Source: Luteimonas fraxinea
Lineage (GTDB): Bacteria > Pseudomonadota > Gammaproteobacteria > Xanthomonadales > Xanthomonadaceae
Direction of reading: 5' to 3'
Assembly (NCBI RefSeq): GCF_021233355.1
Contig: NZ_CP089507.1
Span: 3,944,184-4,008,183 of the forward strand
DNA length: 64,000 nucleotides
The position numbers and the translations under genes are program-made. Every line of letters begins with the position of its first letter. The first letter of the stretch is position 1. Shown in pieces: positions 1-8,324 of this stretch. The notes below the pieces were generated by a model that did no database searches, was not told the origin of the DNA, and saw nothing but the letters and a program-made list of their open reading frames with translations.

Positions 1-1
1 A

Positions 2-748
2 CACCATCGGGTGAACAGCCATCTATCGGGCGCCGGCGGAGACACCGTTTTCTGCTACCTCAGCAGCGCCAGCCCAGCCGTTGACGCGCTGCGGACCAAG
101 GGCCTGCTTGCGTGGACCAGGACCGTCAACGACCTGGCAACCCTGCACAACTGCACCTTCTGGCGGGCAGGCGGACTGTCTCTGAAGAAGGTGCGCTCGG
201 CGCGCGCACCGCTTCTGCGGCCCGATCTCTCCTTCGTCGATCCATCGCGCGTGGCTCTCACGCCAGAGCGTCACCCCTGGTTTGATGTGCCGCAAGACAC
301 ATTGCCCGGCGACCGGGAACGCGTTGTCGGGCTTGCCGGCACGCAGATTTTCCGGGACATCACACCGCGCTGCGGCGGCCGCCCGGTCCGCATGCCGCTG
401 CTGTCGCAGCCCGTGATGGAAGCTGCGCTCAGGACGCCCACATGGATGTGGTTCGCCGGCGGACGTAATCGCGCGGTCGCGCGCGACGCGTTCGCGGATG
501 TCCTGCCTGCACGCGTGCTCGAAAGACGTAGCAAGGGCACGTTTGCCGGGTACCTTGGTGCGATCTACCAGCGGAACCGGAGTGAAATACGCACGTTGCT
601 GATGTCAGGTCATCTGAGGGAACACCTGCTGCTGGATGTGCACGCACTGGAGCGCGTTCTGTCCGAAGACGCACCGCCGAGGGATCAGCAGTACCTGCGA
701 ATCCTGTCGCTCTGCATGGTGGAAAGCTGGCTGCGCCATCAGGACTGA
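2..748 (+). CDS. Lasso peptide macrocyclase (asparagine synthetase-like), C-terminal part only
   Basis: The reading frame is open to the left edge, so the gene begins outside the window. The visible part opens with SGAGGDTVF, the SGxGGD ATP-pyrophosphatase loop of asparagine synthetase-like enzymes. In lasso clusters these adenylate a Glu/Asp side chain and close the isopeptide ring. The later segment MPLLSQPVMEAAL and the helical C-terminus fit the synthetase domain of the C protein. It ends 12 bp before the convergent isopeptidase gene. Assignment to lasso biosynthesis rather than asparagine synthesis rests mainly on that neighbour. The precursor and B-protein genes are not visible and would have to lie to the left. 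A GTG at position 11 is only an internal codon. Confidence 0.75.
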   Translation, partial: HHRVNSHLSGAGGDTVFCYLSSASPAVDALRTKGLLAWTRTVNDLATLHNCTFWRAGGLSLKKVRSARAPLLRPDLSFVDPSRVALTPERHPWFDVPQDTLPGDRERVVGLAGTQIFRDITPRCGGRPVRMPLLSQPVMEAALRTPTWMWFAGGRNRAVARDAFADVLPARVLERRSKGTFAGYLGAIYQRNRSEIRTLLMSGHLREHLLLDVHALERVLSEDAPPRDQQYLRILSLCMVESWLRHQD

Positions 749-760
749 CAGCTTGTTTTG

Positions 761-2818
761 TTAGCGTGTCGCCGCGAGCGCCTTGGCGTCTCGCATCGAA
801 CGCCACACCTCGTATTGCGCGTGCTTGGCAGGGTCCGCGTCTTCTTCACCGAGCAACCAGAATCGGAACCAATCAAGGTTGCGTTCGTTAGCCGCCAGCA
901 GGTGGCGCGGCTGGAACTTGAAGTGCGCCTCGTGTGGAAAGGCGTAGATGTCCGCCCGCTTCTCGCGGATCAGTGGAATTGCGTAGTCCAGCGCCCACAG
1001 GTACTCCTGCTCGGGCATCTGCATCAGGATCGGCGCGTCGATCCTGTCCAGGTTCAGTTCGGGCGCCAGCACCTGCCACTGCGCAGGTGTGTCCTCCGGC
1101 GCCCCGGACTGCCAGGTGCCCTCAAGTCCGTTGAAGAACGCCTCGCCCTTGAGACTGCCGTGCAGATACATCGTGCGCGACAGCATCGGCGATGTGGTCG
1201 AAGCAGCCGACAGCAGCCTGGAATGCATGGCGGTCCACATCGTGACTTCGGTGCCGAAGCTGAGCCCGCCCATCCCGATCCTGGCCGGATCGATCTCACC
1301 CTCGGCGCCCAATAGCGCGACCGCAGCTTCAACGGCAGACAATCCCGTCGAATACCGCTCCACAGCCGTGGCCTGGAATGGCGCCGCATTGATGCACAAC
1401 GCCGCGATTCCATGCGCCGCAAACGCGGCCAGCGGCCACTCGTCGCCATAGCCGCCGCGTTGAAAGCCCGGACATTTGTAGTAGGTGACAAACAGCGGCG
1501 GCGGCCTATTGCCCCTCGCCTTCGCGGGGAAAAACTGCCCCGAGAAACGGTTGCCCTCGGCATCGGTCCACTGCAGAAGCCACGGAGTGCCGTTGGCAGC
1601 AACGGCCTGGGCAAGCGCTGCGTTCGGGTCGAACAGCAATCGTTGCTCGCCCGTCGCCAAGTCGACATGCTCCAGTCTCGGCGGTACGGCCGCTCCGGCT
1701 GCCACACACACAAGCGCGCCCGTGGACACACCGCATGCGCTGCGCTCATCGCGACCGCCGCTGAGCAAACCATCGGATCGCGTCACCGGGTGCACGGTGC
1801 CCGTCTCGACGTTCCATCGAAAGATGGACTGCGCCATGCCCGCTTCCGGATCGGTCACCGTGAACACCACCTCGTCGTGACCAGGCCGCCATTGCAGGTC
1901 CGTGATGTTCTGACCGATGCAATGATCGGCGGCACACAGAACTGGCTTATCGCCCGATCGATCCGTCATCGTGACAAGCCGGGTTGCCCGCCCTCCCCCA
2001 TCAGTCGCACTGCGCCTGGCCAGAAACGCGACACGCCCGCCGCCGCGCTCACGCGTCCCTTTGAACGGCTCGCCCCATGCCTTCTGGAGGACAGCCAGTT
2101 CAACCGTGGTTGGCGATGCGGGTTCCGCTTCAAGCCGCTGCTTTTCGCCGGAACCGGGATCCATCTGGATCCAGTGGACCGGCTTGTGCGCCAGCAGCGG
2201 CACACGATCGAACCAGAAGCCGAGACGCTGAGTCCCCAAGCGCCCTTCGGTAAAGCCGGACCGAAAGAGGTTCTGACTCGTTGGCGCATTCGCGTCGATC
2301 CGGATCCCGCGCTCGTACTCGCCCTGCTCCGCCGCGCTCACCTCTGCCCGGCTTGGCCCCACGCTGTACACCAACCTATCATCCGCCAGCAGTTGAAACG
2401 CCTGCACGTCAGCCGAATCCAGCGTGAGCGGTGTGGTGCCCGAGCCATCGGTTGCGGCACGCCAGACATCGATACGCCCGTCAATCAGCGCCCGGTAGTA
2501 GAGCCATCGACCATCGCTTGACCAGACAGCGGACGCAGGCACCGGCAAGCCTGCAGAGTCCCGCAACGGCACGCCGCCCTCTGCGACCCGCACAGGCAGC
2601 GCGCCGTCGTCGAGCCGCTGCACGTACCACGCGGTGTCGTAGGTATTGCGCTCGATCGACGGCCGTTCCACCCGGAACGCCACGCGATCCCCATCGGGCG
2701 ACATGGTTGGCAAACCGATATCGACAGTCTCGATAAGTTGCCGTGGGGAAATTGCACGTGCGTCGGAGGCGCAGCAGATCGCGGTCACCAACAGCAGTGA
2801 GCCAAGAGAAATTTTCAT
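761..2818 (-). CDS. Atxe2-family lasso peptide isopeptidase (S9 prolyl oligopeptidase-like)
   Basis: A 685-residue protein with an N-terminal signal peptide (about residues 1-22), a beta-propeller-like first half (SPDG, SSDGRW repeats) and an alpha/beta-hydrolase C-terminal half. The nucleophile elbow is GGLSFG with Ser520. His629 or His632 in PHEAHF is the likely catalytic histidine. Serine-histidine spacing is about that of AtxE2 from memory. Enzymes of this family open the isopeptide bond of threaded lasso peptides, apparently after re-import. The gene lies 67 bp downstream of the TonB receptor on the same strand, which supports coupled uptake and cleavage. A generic S9 peptidase is the alternative, but the N-terminal half (SPRQLIE, ERNTYD, WYVQRL) looks specific to the lasso group. 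Confidence 0.88.
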   Translation of the reverse strand: MKISLGSLLLVTAICCASDARAISPRQLIETVDIGLPTMSPDGDRVAFRVERPSIERNTYDTAWYVQRLDDGALPVRVAEGGVPLRDSAGLPVPASAVWSSDGRWLYYRALIDGRIDVWRAATDGSGTTPLTLDSADVQAFQLLADDRLVYSVGPSRAEVSAAEQGEYERGIRIDANAPTSQNLFRSGFTEGRLGTQRLGFWFDRVPLLAHKPVHWIQMDPGSGEKQRLEAEPASPTTVELAVLQKAWGEPFKGTRERGGGRVAFLARRSATDGGGRATRLVTMTDRSGDKPVLCAADHCIGQNITDLQWRPGHDEVVFTVTDPEAGMAQSIFRWNVETGTVHPVTRSDGLLSGGRDERSACGVSTGALVCVAAGAAVPPRLEHVDLATGEQRLLFDPNAALAQAVAANGTPWLLQWTDAEGNRFSGQFFPAKARGNRPPPLFVTYYKCPGFQRGGYGDEWPLAAFAAHGIAALCINAAPFQATAVERYSTGLSAVEAAVALLGAEGEIDPARIGMGGLSFGTEVTMWTAMHSRLLSAASTTSPMLSRTMYLHGSLKGEAFFNGLEGTWQSGAPEDTPAQWQVLAPELNLDRIDAPILMQMPEQEYLWALDYAIPLIREKRADIYAFPHEAHFKFQPRHLLAANERNLDWFRFWLLGEEDADPAKHAQYEVWRSMRDAKALAATR

Positions 2819-2885
2819 GAGAGGTCTCGCTTACAGTTCAGATCGACCGCAGCGACGGCATGCTCATGCCGTCGCTGAGGCACGC

Positions 2886-5270
2886 TCACCAGCGCTTCGA
2901 CAGCCCCAGACTCACGAAGCGACCCACCGCCGAATAGTTGGTGGCGTCGTAGGGGAGCGAGAAGCCAGGCAACCACGCGATGCTGTACGGAGGCTCACGA
3001 TCGAACAGGTTCTGCGCCGCGATCGACACCTCGGTGCCGGACAACAGCCCGCGCGGTTGCGGCGCTGCATATCGCACCGCAACGTCAACGGTGGTGTAGG
3101 ACGGAGTGCGCGCGTCGTGCAGGACGTCTTTCAGCGAGGTCTTGTAGTTCGCGAACAAGGACGCGGAGAAACCGCCTTGATTCCACACCGTGCCCGCGCG
3201 CGCCTGGAACCTGGGCGGGTTGTGCAGCGTGCCCGACAGATCGAACGGCGCCTGCAGGGCTGTGCTTTGCTGCGTGCTGTCCAACCAGCTCGCAGAACCG
3301 CGCAGGGTCATCTGGCCCGGACCGATGTCCGCCCGGTAGGTACCGGACAGGTCAAGCCCACGGATCCGCTGGCGCGCGACATTCGTGTATTGCAAGTTGA
3401 CCAGTGCCACCACGTCATCCGGGTTATAGGGCGTGCCCGCGAAGTTGTAGAAGATCGTGGACCTGGCCACGCGCTCGGCCTGCGCCTCGCCGCTGGGATT
3501 GACGGTAATGAACTGCCGATAGATCGGATTGCTCAGCGCCTCCGCGAAGTTCGTGATCGGCTCCAGGGCGCGGCCCGTGTAATCGATGTCGAACCACGTG
3601 GCTTCCAGGTCCAGTCCGGGAATCGAAACGGGGTGCAGCGCCAGGGACGCCGTCCACGTGGATGCCCGCTCTGCCTCCAGTTCGCGGTTGCCACCGCCGA
3701 TGGCCAGCACCGTGCTGCCGGCTGGATAGCCGCTTCCACCGAAGTAAGCGGGCGCGGTCAGCATGGCGTACGGCGCGAAGAAGCGCTGATGCAACGTCGG
3801 CGCCTTGAAGGATTTGCCCCATGACGCCTTCATGGTGAGATTGGATCTCGGGGCGTACACCAGCCCCAATTTTGGAACCGTCACGCTGCCGAAGCTGTCG
3901 TAGTCCTCGGTGCGCAACGCAGCCGTCAACGCCAGGTGCTGTCCACCCTCCCCAGCATCAGCATTCCCCAACAGCGGCACGCTGAGCTCTGCGTACGCAA
4001 AGCGGCTGCTATCGCGGCCTTGCGTTGTCGCCGCGTCGGCCAGGTAGTTGAAGTGCAGGTAATCGTTGCTTCGATACCCCACACCCGCCGCCACCCGAAC
4101 CTCACCGCCAGGCATTACGAACAGCGGGCCTTCGCCGCCGATCTCATAGATGGTGCTTTCGTTGCACAGGCAGTCGTGCACCGAGGGCGTGGCCGCGCCC
4201 GTCTCGACGATCTCCCAGCGCTGGTACTGGAGATGCACGCTTCTGGCGCGCGAACCCCCTAGCGTGAGCGACCAGTCGCCTGGCAGGAAGAACTCCACGC
4301 TTGGCGACAACAGCATAGTGGCCGTCTCCGAGTTAACGCGGTTGATCCGCCCATCCGGCGAGAACAGGTTGTAGGCCTGGTCGCGCTCCGTCCGCAGCAC
4401 GTCGAAGCGGGCTTCGACATGCGCGCCCAGCGCCTGGTTCACGCTGAGCAGGCCGCTATCCAGATCGCTGCCCGGATACAGCGTGGTCGGGTGCGTCATG
4501 TGGCGGGTATAGGGGCGCTGCCGCGCGTAGATCGGATCCACGCTGCCCGTCTTGAACGTCGCCAGCAGACCACCACTGGCCCATGCCGTACCGGCGGTGG
4601 CGGTGTACTCGCGTGTTGCAAGTCCACCCGCCGTTGCCCCGCCAAACCGCGCGCCGACCGCGACGCCTTCGAAATCCCGTCGCAGAATCACATTGCCCAC
4701 CCCACCCACCGCATCGGACCCGTAGATCGCGGAGGCACCATCCGCCACGATCTCGATACGCTCGACTGCCTCGACCGGAATGGCGTCGATATCCACCGCC
4801 TGCGTCATGCCCCCATAGGCCATGCGCTTGCCGTTCAACAGCGTCAGCGTGGCATCCGGACCCAAGCCACGCAGATTCAGTGCCGAGCCGCCGGTGATGT
4901 TCTGGTTCTGCATCCCGGCACCGGAGTAGCCGAGGCTGGGGACACCCGGGTTCTGGCCTCCAGAGAAGTTCTGAGGCACTGCTCGAATCACCTCGCCAAG
5001 ATCCCCAAAGCCCTCTTCCCGGATGCTTTCGATGCCGATAGTCACCACTGGCGAGGGCGTTATGCCGCCACGGATGCGGGTGCCTGTGACTTGGATCGTG
5101 TCGAGTTGAACAGCTTCTGTCTCTCTGCCTGATCTGTCTGCAGATTGCTCAGAACTCTGCTTATCTCCCTCGCCGGATGTCACCGCTCTCGCTGTAGAAA
5201 CCGCCCCAGGCCCCGCGGCACTGGCGAGTAGAACGACGGAAATCGCTTTGTTGAGCTTGCCTATATTCAT
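2886..5270 (-). CDS. TonB-dependent outer-membrane receptor, probably for lasso peptide uptake
   Basis: About 794 residues. The ATG at 5270 is preferred over the one at 5288 because a GAGAGGG ribosome site precedes it and it starts directly on a signal peptide (MNIGKLNKAISVVLLASA). The plug domain follows: a TonB-box-like segment (IQVTGTRI), the GxGNVILRRD-type plug end and ERIEIVADGASAIYGSDAVG, typical of TonB receptors. The rest is a beta-barrel ending in an aromatic-terminal strand (SLGLSKRW). It is divergent from an XRE regulator, with two palindromes between them, and sits upstream of the isopeptidase in the same direction. Transport of the cognate lasso peptide is inferred from this context. 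Confidence 0.88.
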   Translation of the reverse strand: MNIGKLNKAISVVLLASAAGPGAVSTARAVTSGEGDKQSSEQSADRSGRETEAVQLDTIQVTGTRIRGGITPSPVVTIGIESIREEGFGDLGEVIRAVPQNFSGGQNPGVPSLGYSGAGMQNQNITGGSALNLRGLGPDATLTLLNGKRMAYGGMTQAVDIDAIPVEAVERIEIVADGASAIYGSDAVGGVGNVILRRDFEGVAVGARFGGATAGGLATREYTATAGTAWASGGLLATFKTGSVDPIYARQRPYTRHMTHPTTLYPGSDLDSGLLSVNQALGAHVEARFDVLRTERDQAYNLFSPDGRINRVNSETATMLLSPSVEFFLPGDWSLTLGGSRARSVHLQYQRWEIVETGAATPSVHDCLCNESTIYEIGGEGPLFVMPGGEVRVAAGVGYRSNDYLHFNYLADAATTQGRDSSRFAYAELSVPLLGNADAGEGGQHLALTAALRTEDYDSFGSVTVPKLGLVYAPRSNLTMKASWGKSFKAPTLHQRFFAPYAMLTAPAYFGGSGYPAGSTVLAIGGGNRELEAERASTWTASLALHPVSIPGLDLEATWFDIDYTGRALEPITNFAEALSNPIYRQFITVNPSGEAQAERVARSTIFYNFAGTPYNPDDVVALVNLQYTNVARQRIRGLDLSGTYRADIGPGQMTLRGSASWLDSTQQSTALQAPFDLSGTLHNPPRFQARAGTVWNQGGFSASLFANYKTSLKDVLHDARTPSYTTVDVAVRYAAPQPRGLLSGTEVSIAAQNLFDREPPYSIAWLPGFSLPYDATNYSAVGRFVSLGLSKRW

Positions 5271-5402
5271 GCTACTTACCCTCTCCATAGGTCGCCGCTC
5301 ATTAGTTGCGGCTTAGCCGCCGCGCACTAGCGCGGCATGGTTTCCACACGACACCAAGGGCCCTACCGACCCGTTGCGCATTTCCTCACTACGACCCTGA
5401 TC

Positions 5403-5421
5403 AGCTACATTAAATGTAGCT
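5403..5421. promoter_or_regulatory. Perfect 19-bp palindrome, putative XRE operator 1
   Basis: AGCTACATT-A-AATGTAGCT is a perfect 9+1+9 inverted repeat in the gap between the TonB receptor and the XRE gene. A second copy of the same length lies at 5521. Its position upstream of the receptor start suggests control of the receptor-isopeptidase unit by the adjacent regulator. Confidence 0.65.
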
Positions 5422-5520
5422 TATTAGGCAAACGTACAGCCTCCGTCTCATCGGCATACGTACTCTCCAGCGCTGATTCGCCTTCTACCGCTACTAGAAT
5501 TCACGGAATACGAAAAGAAG

Positions 5521-5539
5521 TGCTACATATACTGTAGCA
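5521..5539. promoter_or_regulatory. 19-bp imperfect palindrome, putative XRE operator 2
   Basis: TGCTACATATACTGTAGCA keeps the outer arms of operator 1 (GCTACA/TGTAGC) at the same spacing. It contains TATACT, a good -10 candidate for the plus-strand XRE gene, so occupancy could block that promoter. I see no good -35 element at 16-18 bp, so the promoter itself is uncertain. Confidence 0.55.
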
Positions 5540-5567
5540 TACATGTGAGGGGCTAGAAAGCCATCCT

Positions 5568-5918
5568 GTGCGTACACAGGAACGGCTTCGACGGCTCATG
5601 GCGTCTCGAATCAGCAGCATGTTCACCAAGCGGCTGAAAGAGGCACGCTTGGCCTTGGACATCTCCCAGAGGGAGCTTGGAAGAAGAATCGGCCTGTCGG
5701 AGGACGTCGTGTCCAGCAGAGTTACAAGGTATGAGCGCGGAACCTCCGAGCCGGACTTTGAAACCGCTAGCAAGTTGGCCAAGGAACTCGGCGTTCCTTT
5801 GGCCTATCTCTTGGCAGACACCGATACGCTGGCGGACATCATCCTTGCTGCAGCAAGCCTGCCACCAGGAGAGCAACGGAAGCTCGCTGCCCAGCTGAGG
5901 TCGAAGAGCAGGCGCTGA
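5568..5918 (+). CDS. XRE-family helix-turn-helix regulator
   Basis: At most 116 residues from a GTG at 5568. ATG codons at 5598 and 5619 are credible alternative starts, and the last begins right at the folded domain (MFTKRLKEAR). The HTH covers ISQRELGRRIGLSEDVVSSRVTRYERG, followed by the typical helix with VPLAYLLAD. A short C-terminal tail is basic. It is divergent from the TonB receptor, with two matching palindromes between them, so autoregulation and control of lasso uptake genes are likely. It is clearly paralogous to the convergent gene at 5937-6266 (shared SSRVxRYER and P-x-AYL-A-D/E). Confidence 0.85.
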   Translation: MRTQERLRRLMASRISSMFTKRLKEARLALDISQRELGRRIGLSEDVVSSRVTRYERGTSEPDFETASKLAKELGVPLAYLLADTDTLADIILAAASLPPGEQRKLAAQLRSKSRR

Positions 5919-5936
5919 GTCGCAGGATATGCGGGC

Positions 5937-6266
5937 TCAGTTTTTGTCAAACTTCTCACTGATCCAAGCAACCAGGTCTTTCCGCTGCTTGACTGAAAGC
6001 AATGAGAGCGACAGGAGGATTTCGGCCGTGGCCTCGTCCTCTGCAACCAAATAGGCCATAGGCACTTGCAGTGCGTCTGCAAGCTCGGCCAGCCCTTTCA
6101 AGTCAACCCCGCTTGACTCTCTCTCGTAGCGATTGACTCGACTGCTGGCGCGCTCTTTGTCCAGTCCCATCATCGCACCCAGTGCTCGCTGGCTATCGAT
6201 GCCACGCAGCTTCCTCGCCTGCTTGATGCGGGCAGAAAAGATAGCGCGGGGCGAAGCCTTCGGCAC
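5937..6266 (-). CDS. XRE-family helix-turn-helix regulator, paralogue of the previous gene
   Basis: A 109-residue protein with an N-terminal HTH (RALGAMMGLDKERASSRVNRYE) and the same downstream layout as its neighbour, including VPMAYLVAEDE. It converges with the plus-strand paralogue, the stop codons being about 18 bp apart. A weaker copy of the operator palindrome lies 62 bp upstream of its start. Its target is unknown. Its proximity suggests it recognises a similar site, perhaps antagonising the paralogue. Confidence 0.82.
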   Translation of the reverse strand: MPKASPRAIFSARIKQARKLRGIDSQRALGAMMGLDKERASSRVNRYERESSGVDLKGLAELADALQVPMAYLVAEDEATAEILLSLSLLSVKQRKDLVAWISEKFDKN

Positions 6267-6327
6267 GTGATCTGATACTTAGAACTGGGGGTTGTCAGCA
6301 TGCCTTGCTCCGCTCCTGCGCGGCAGT

Positions 6328-6346
6328 CTCTTCATGAAATGTAGCA
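6328..6346. promoter_or_regulatory. Degenerate third copy of the XRE operator
   Basis: The right arm AATGTAGCA matches the operators at 5403 and 5521; the left arm keeps 5 of 9 positions. It lies just upstream of the minus-strand XRE gene, where an autoregulatory site would be expected. Alone it would not be convincing. Confidence 0.35.
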
Positions 6347-6465
6347 CCCTGCTCCGGCCGCTGGCTGAGACAGGCGCCTAGGTAGGGCACAAGAAACTTT
6401 TGTCCGCCTAACTTCTATGTGCAGTCGCTATCACTGGTTACAGGCGGTCGCCGGCGTCCAGCCGC

Positions 6466-6666
6466 TTGCGGCCGGAGGTCGGCAACCGCTACGAAATCGA
6501 GGTGCATAGATCGGACCTGCAGTCCCTGCAGCGGCAGGCAGCGGTGCTTAGCGTCCCGACCGCCTACTTCTATGCCGAAGATGAAGAGCTCCGCAGGTGT
6601 TCTCGGAGTTCAAGAACAAAGGTAAGCGAACGCGCTGAGGCACTGAGTAAAACAAAGCCCCGCTAG
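6466..6666 (+). pseudogene. Remnant of a third XRE regulator
   Basis: The translation holds only the part after the recognition helix: NRYEIEVHRSDLQSLQRQAA followed by VPTAYFYAEDEEL, the signature seen in the two intact XRE genes nearby. No complete HTH precedes it in any frame and no plausible start is visible. It ends inside a hairpin terminator. Most likely a decayed duplicate. Confidence 0.55.
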
Positions 6667-6675
6667 CGGGGCTTT
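6654..6675. terminator. Rho-independent terminator hairpin
   Basis: A perfect 22-nt palindrome with arms AAAGCCCCGCT/AGCGGGGCTTT. It closes the XRE-remnant region before the dnd operon. Confidence 0.7.
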
Positions 6676-7205
6676 GGTCGTCGGCGCTTTGTTGAGGGTT
6701 CTCGCCCTCGTCCCCTAACAGGTACTTAGGTGAAGTGGCCAGGACAACGGCCTCATCCTACGTCGCGTGCAATCCGATAGTAATAAGGGCAAATGGCTGG
6801 GGCCTGTCAGATTTCATCCCGTCAGCCCACAGGCAAGCGTGCCGCTGCCTAGGCTCTTTCTGGAACGCGAGAAGTGTCCAGTGACAACCCAGGACATTGA
6901 GGCGCTAGGCGCCGCATCCGCGCCTTAGTGCAGAGCGGGACGAGGAGCAGAGGTACAACCTCAACAATCATGCCTTGCCTGGGTAGAGCGAAGCACCGAA
7001 CCGCATGAGCATGTCGACTGACTCTCTGTGTGCACAGCCCCGCTCCGATCGAGAAGTAACGCCAGCAGGGCAATCTTGTACCGCTAAAGCTTCGCCCACT
7101 GCCTCTTATCCCGCTCCTGTATGGACATCACTCGCCCTAGCGTTCACAGCGCTCACGCACTATCATTAAAAGGAACGTCCAAAGCGAAATAACAAACTTC
7201 CACTC
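6676..7205. other. Gene-free leader ahead of the dnd operon
   Basis: About 530 bp with no credible coding sequence. It must carry the dndB promoter, but I could not pick out a convincing -35/-10 pair or an obvious palindromic operator. No strong ribosome site precedes the dndB ATG. Confidence 0.4.
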
Positions 7206-8324
7206 ATGGAATCCAACAGCTACCGGTTCACCGCAATGCGCGGGATCCAAGCCGGGCGGGCGTACTACGTGCTGATGTGCCCGCTCCGTCTTGTGCCACG
7301 GCTTTTTCGCTTTGATGACGAGGCTCTGCCGGCCGAGCTGCGTGCCCAAAGGGTGCTGAACCGGGTGCGGGTACCCCAGATTTCCCGCTACATGGTTGAC
7401 CATTCGAAGGAATACATCCTCTCGTCTCTGTGCGCTTCTGTCGATGGCGAGATCGAGTTCGAGCCGGTGGAGCGCTCTGGCCCGATGCGGTCGATCGGTC
7501 AGCTTCAGATCGGGATGAGCGCCACGATCCTCATTAACGACGGGCAGCATCGCCGCGCCGCAATTGAGGAGGCGCTTATCGAGCGTCCTGAGCTCGGAGA
7601 TGAATCGATCTCGATCGTGCTGTTCGTCGATGGCGGCTTGAAGCGCTCCCAGCAAATGTTCGCCGACCTCAACGTGCACGCGGTGCGCCCGACCAAGTCT
7701 ATCCGGCTCCTCTATGACCATCGAGACGAGCAGGCCAAGCTAGTGCGTCAGTTGATTCAAGCCATTCCGCTATTCCGAGAGTTCACTGATCTTGAAAAGA
7801 CCAGCATCTCCAACCGCTCTCTTAAGCTCTTTACGCTGAGCTCGCTTCACCAGGCTACGGGTCGCCTGCTCTGCAGATCCAAGGATAAGGCCTTCTCGCC
7901 AGGCGATCTCGAACTGGCAGTAGATTTTTGGAAGGCGGTGATCACCAACATGCCGGACTGGGAGCGAGTGGCTGAGCGCGCAGTCGTTGCGCATGAGCTT
8001 CGGCGCGACTATGTCCACGCCCACGGCATTGCTCTTCAAGCGATCGGCGTCGTGGGTGCGCAGTTGATCAGAGAGGAGCCCCGGGACTGGAAGACGCGCC
8101 TGAAGAGCCTTCGCGACATTGACTGGTCTCGCGCCAACACGTCGCTTTGGGAAGGCCGCGCATTGATGGGCGGCCGGATCAACAAGACCAGCCAGAGCAC
8201 TATCGCCGTTGCCAATGTCATCTCGCGTGAGCTCGATCTACCTTTGAGCGAAGAGTCGGCGCGCCTAGAAGCGTTGCTCCCGCCGCCCCCGCGTAGATCC
8301 CAAAAATCCAAGGTCGCTGCATGA
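7206..8324 (+). CDS. dndB: DNA phosphorothioation regulator DndB
   Basis: A 372-residue DGQHR-domain protein, first gene of a tightly packed dnd operon. The hallmark sits at residues 112-116 in the context NDGQHRRAA. The usual core follows (VLFVDGGLKRSQQMFADLN) and an alpha-helical C-terminal half. In characterised systems DndB is not needed for sulfur insertion but represses the dnd operon and modulates modification level. Its stop overlaps dndC by 4 bp. A second, divergent DGQHR protein is encoded at 14416-15687. The start follows from the frame and homologous N-terminus, since the upstream sequence has no clear Shine-Dalgarno. Confidence 0.9.
   Translation: MESNSYRFTAMRGIQAGRAYYVLMCPLRLVPRLFRFDDEALPAELRAQRVLNRVRVPQISRYMVDHSKEYILSSLCASVDGEIEFEPVERSGPMRSIGQLQIGMSATILINDGQHRRAAIEEALIERPELGDESISIVLFVDGGLKRSQQMFADLNVHAVRPTKSIRLLYDHRDEQAKLVRQLIQAIPLFREFTDLEKTSISNRSLKLFTLSSLHQATGRLLCRSKDKAFSPGDLELAVDFWKAVITNMPDWERVAERAVVAHELRRDYVHAHGIALQAIGVVGAQLIREEPRDWKTRLKSLRDIDWSRANTSLWEGRALMGGRINKTSQSTIAVANVISRELDLPLSEESARLEALLPPPPRRSQKSKVAA

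Noticed and set aside
758-1315. Plus-strand open frame opposite the isopeptidase gene, and longer ones at 1412-2521 and 2646-3824
   Set aside because: Low-complexity Arg-rich translations mirroring a well-supported minus-strand gene; typical antisense shadows in GC-rich DNA.
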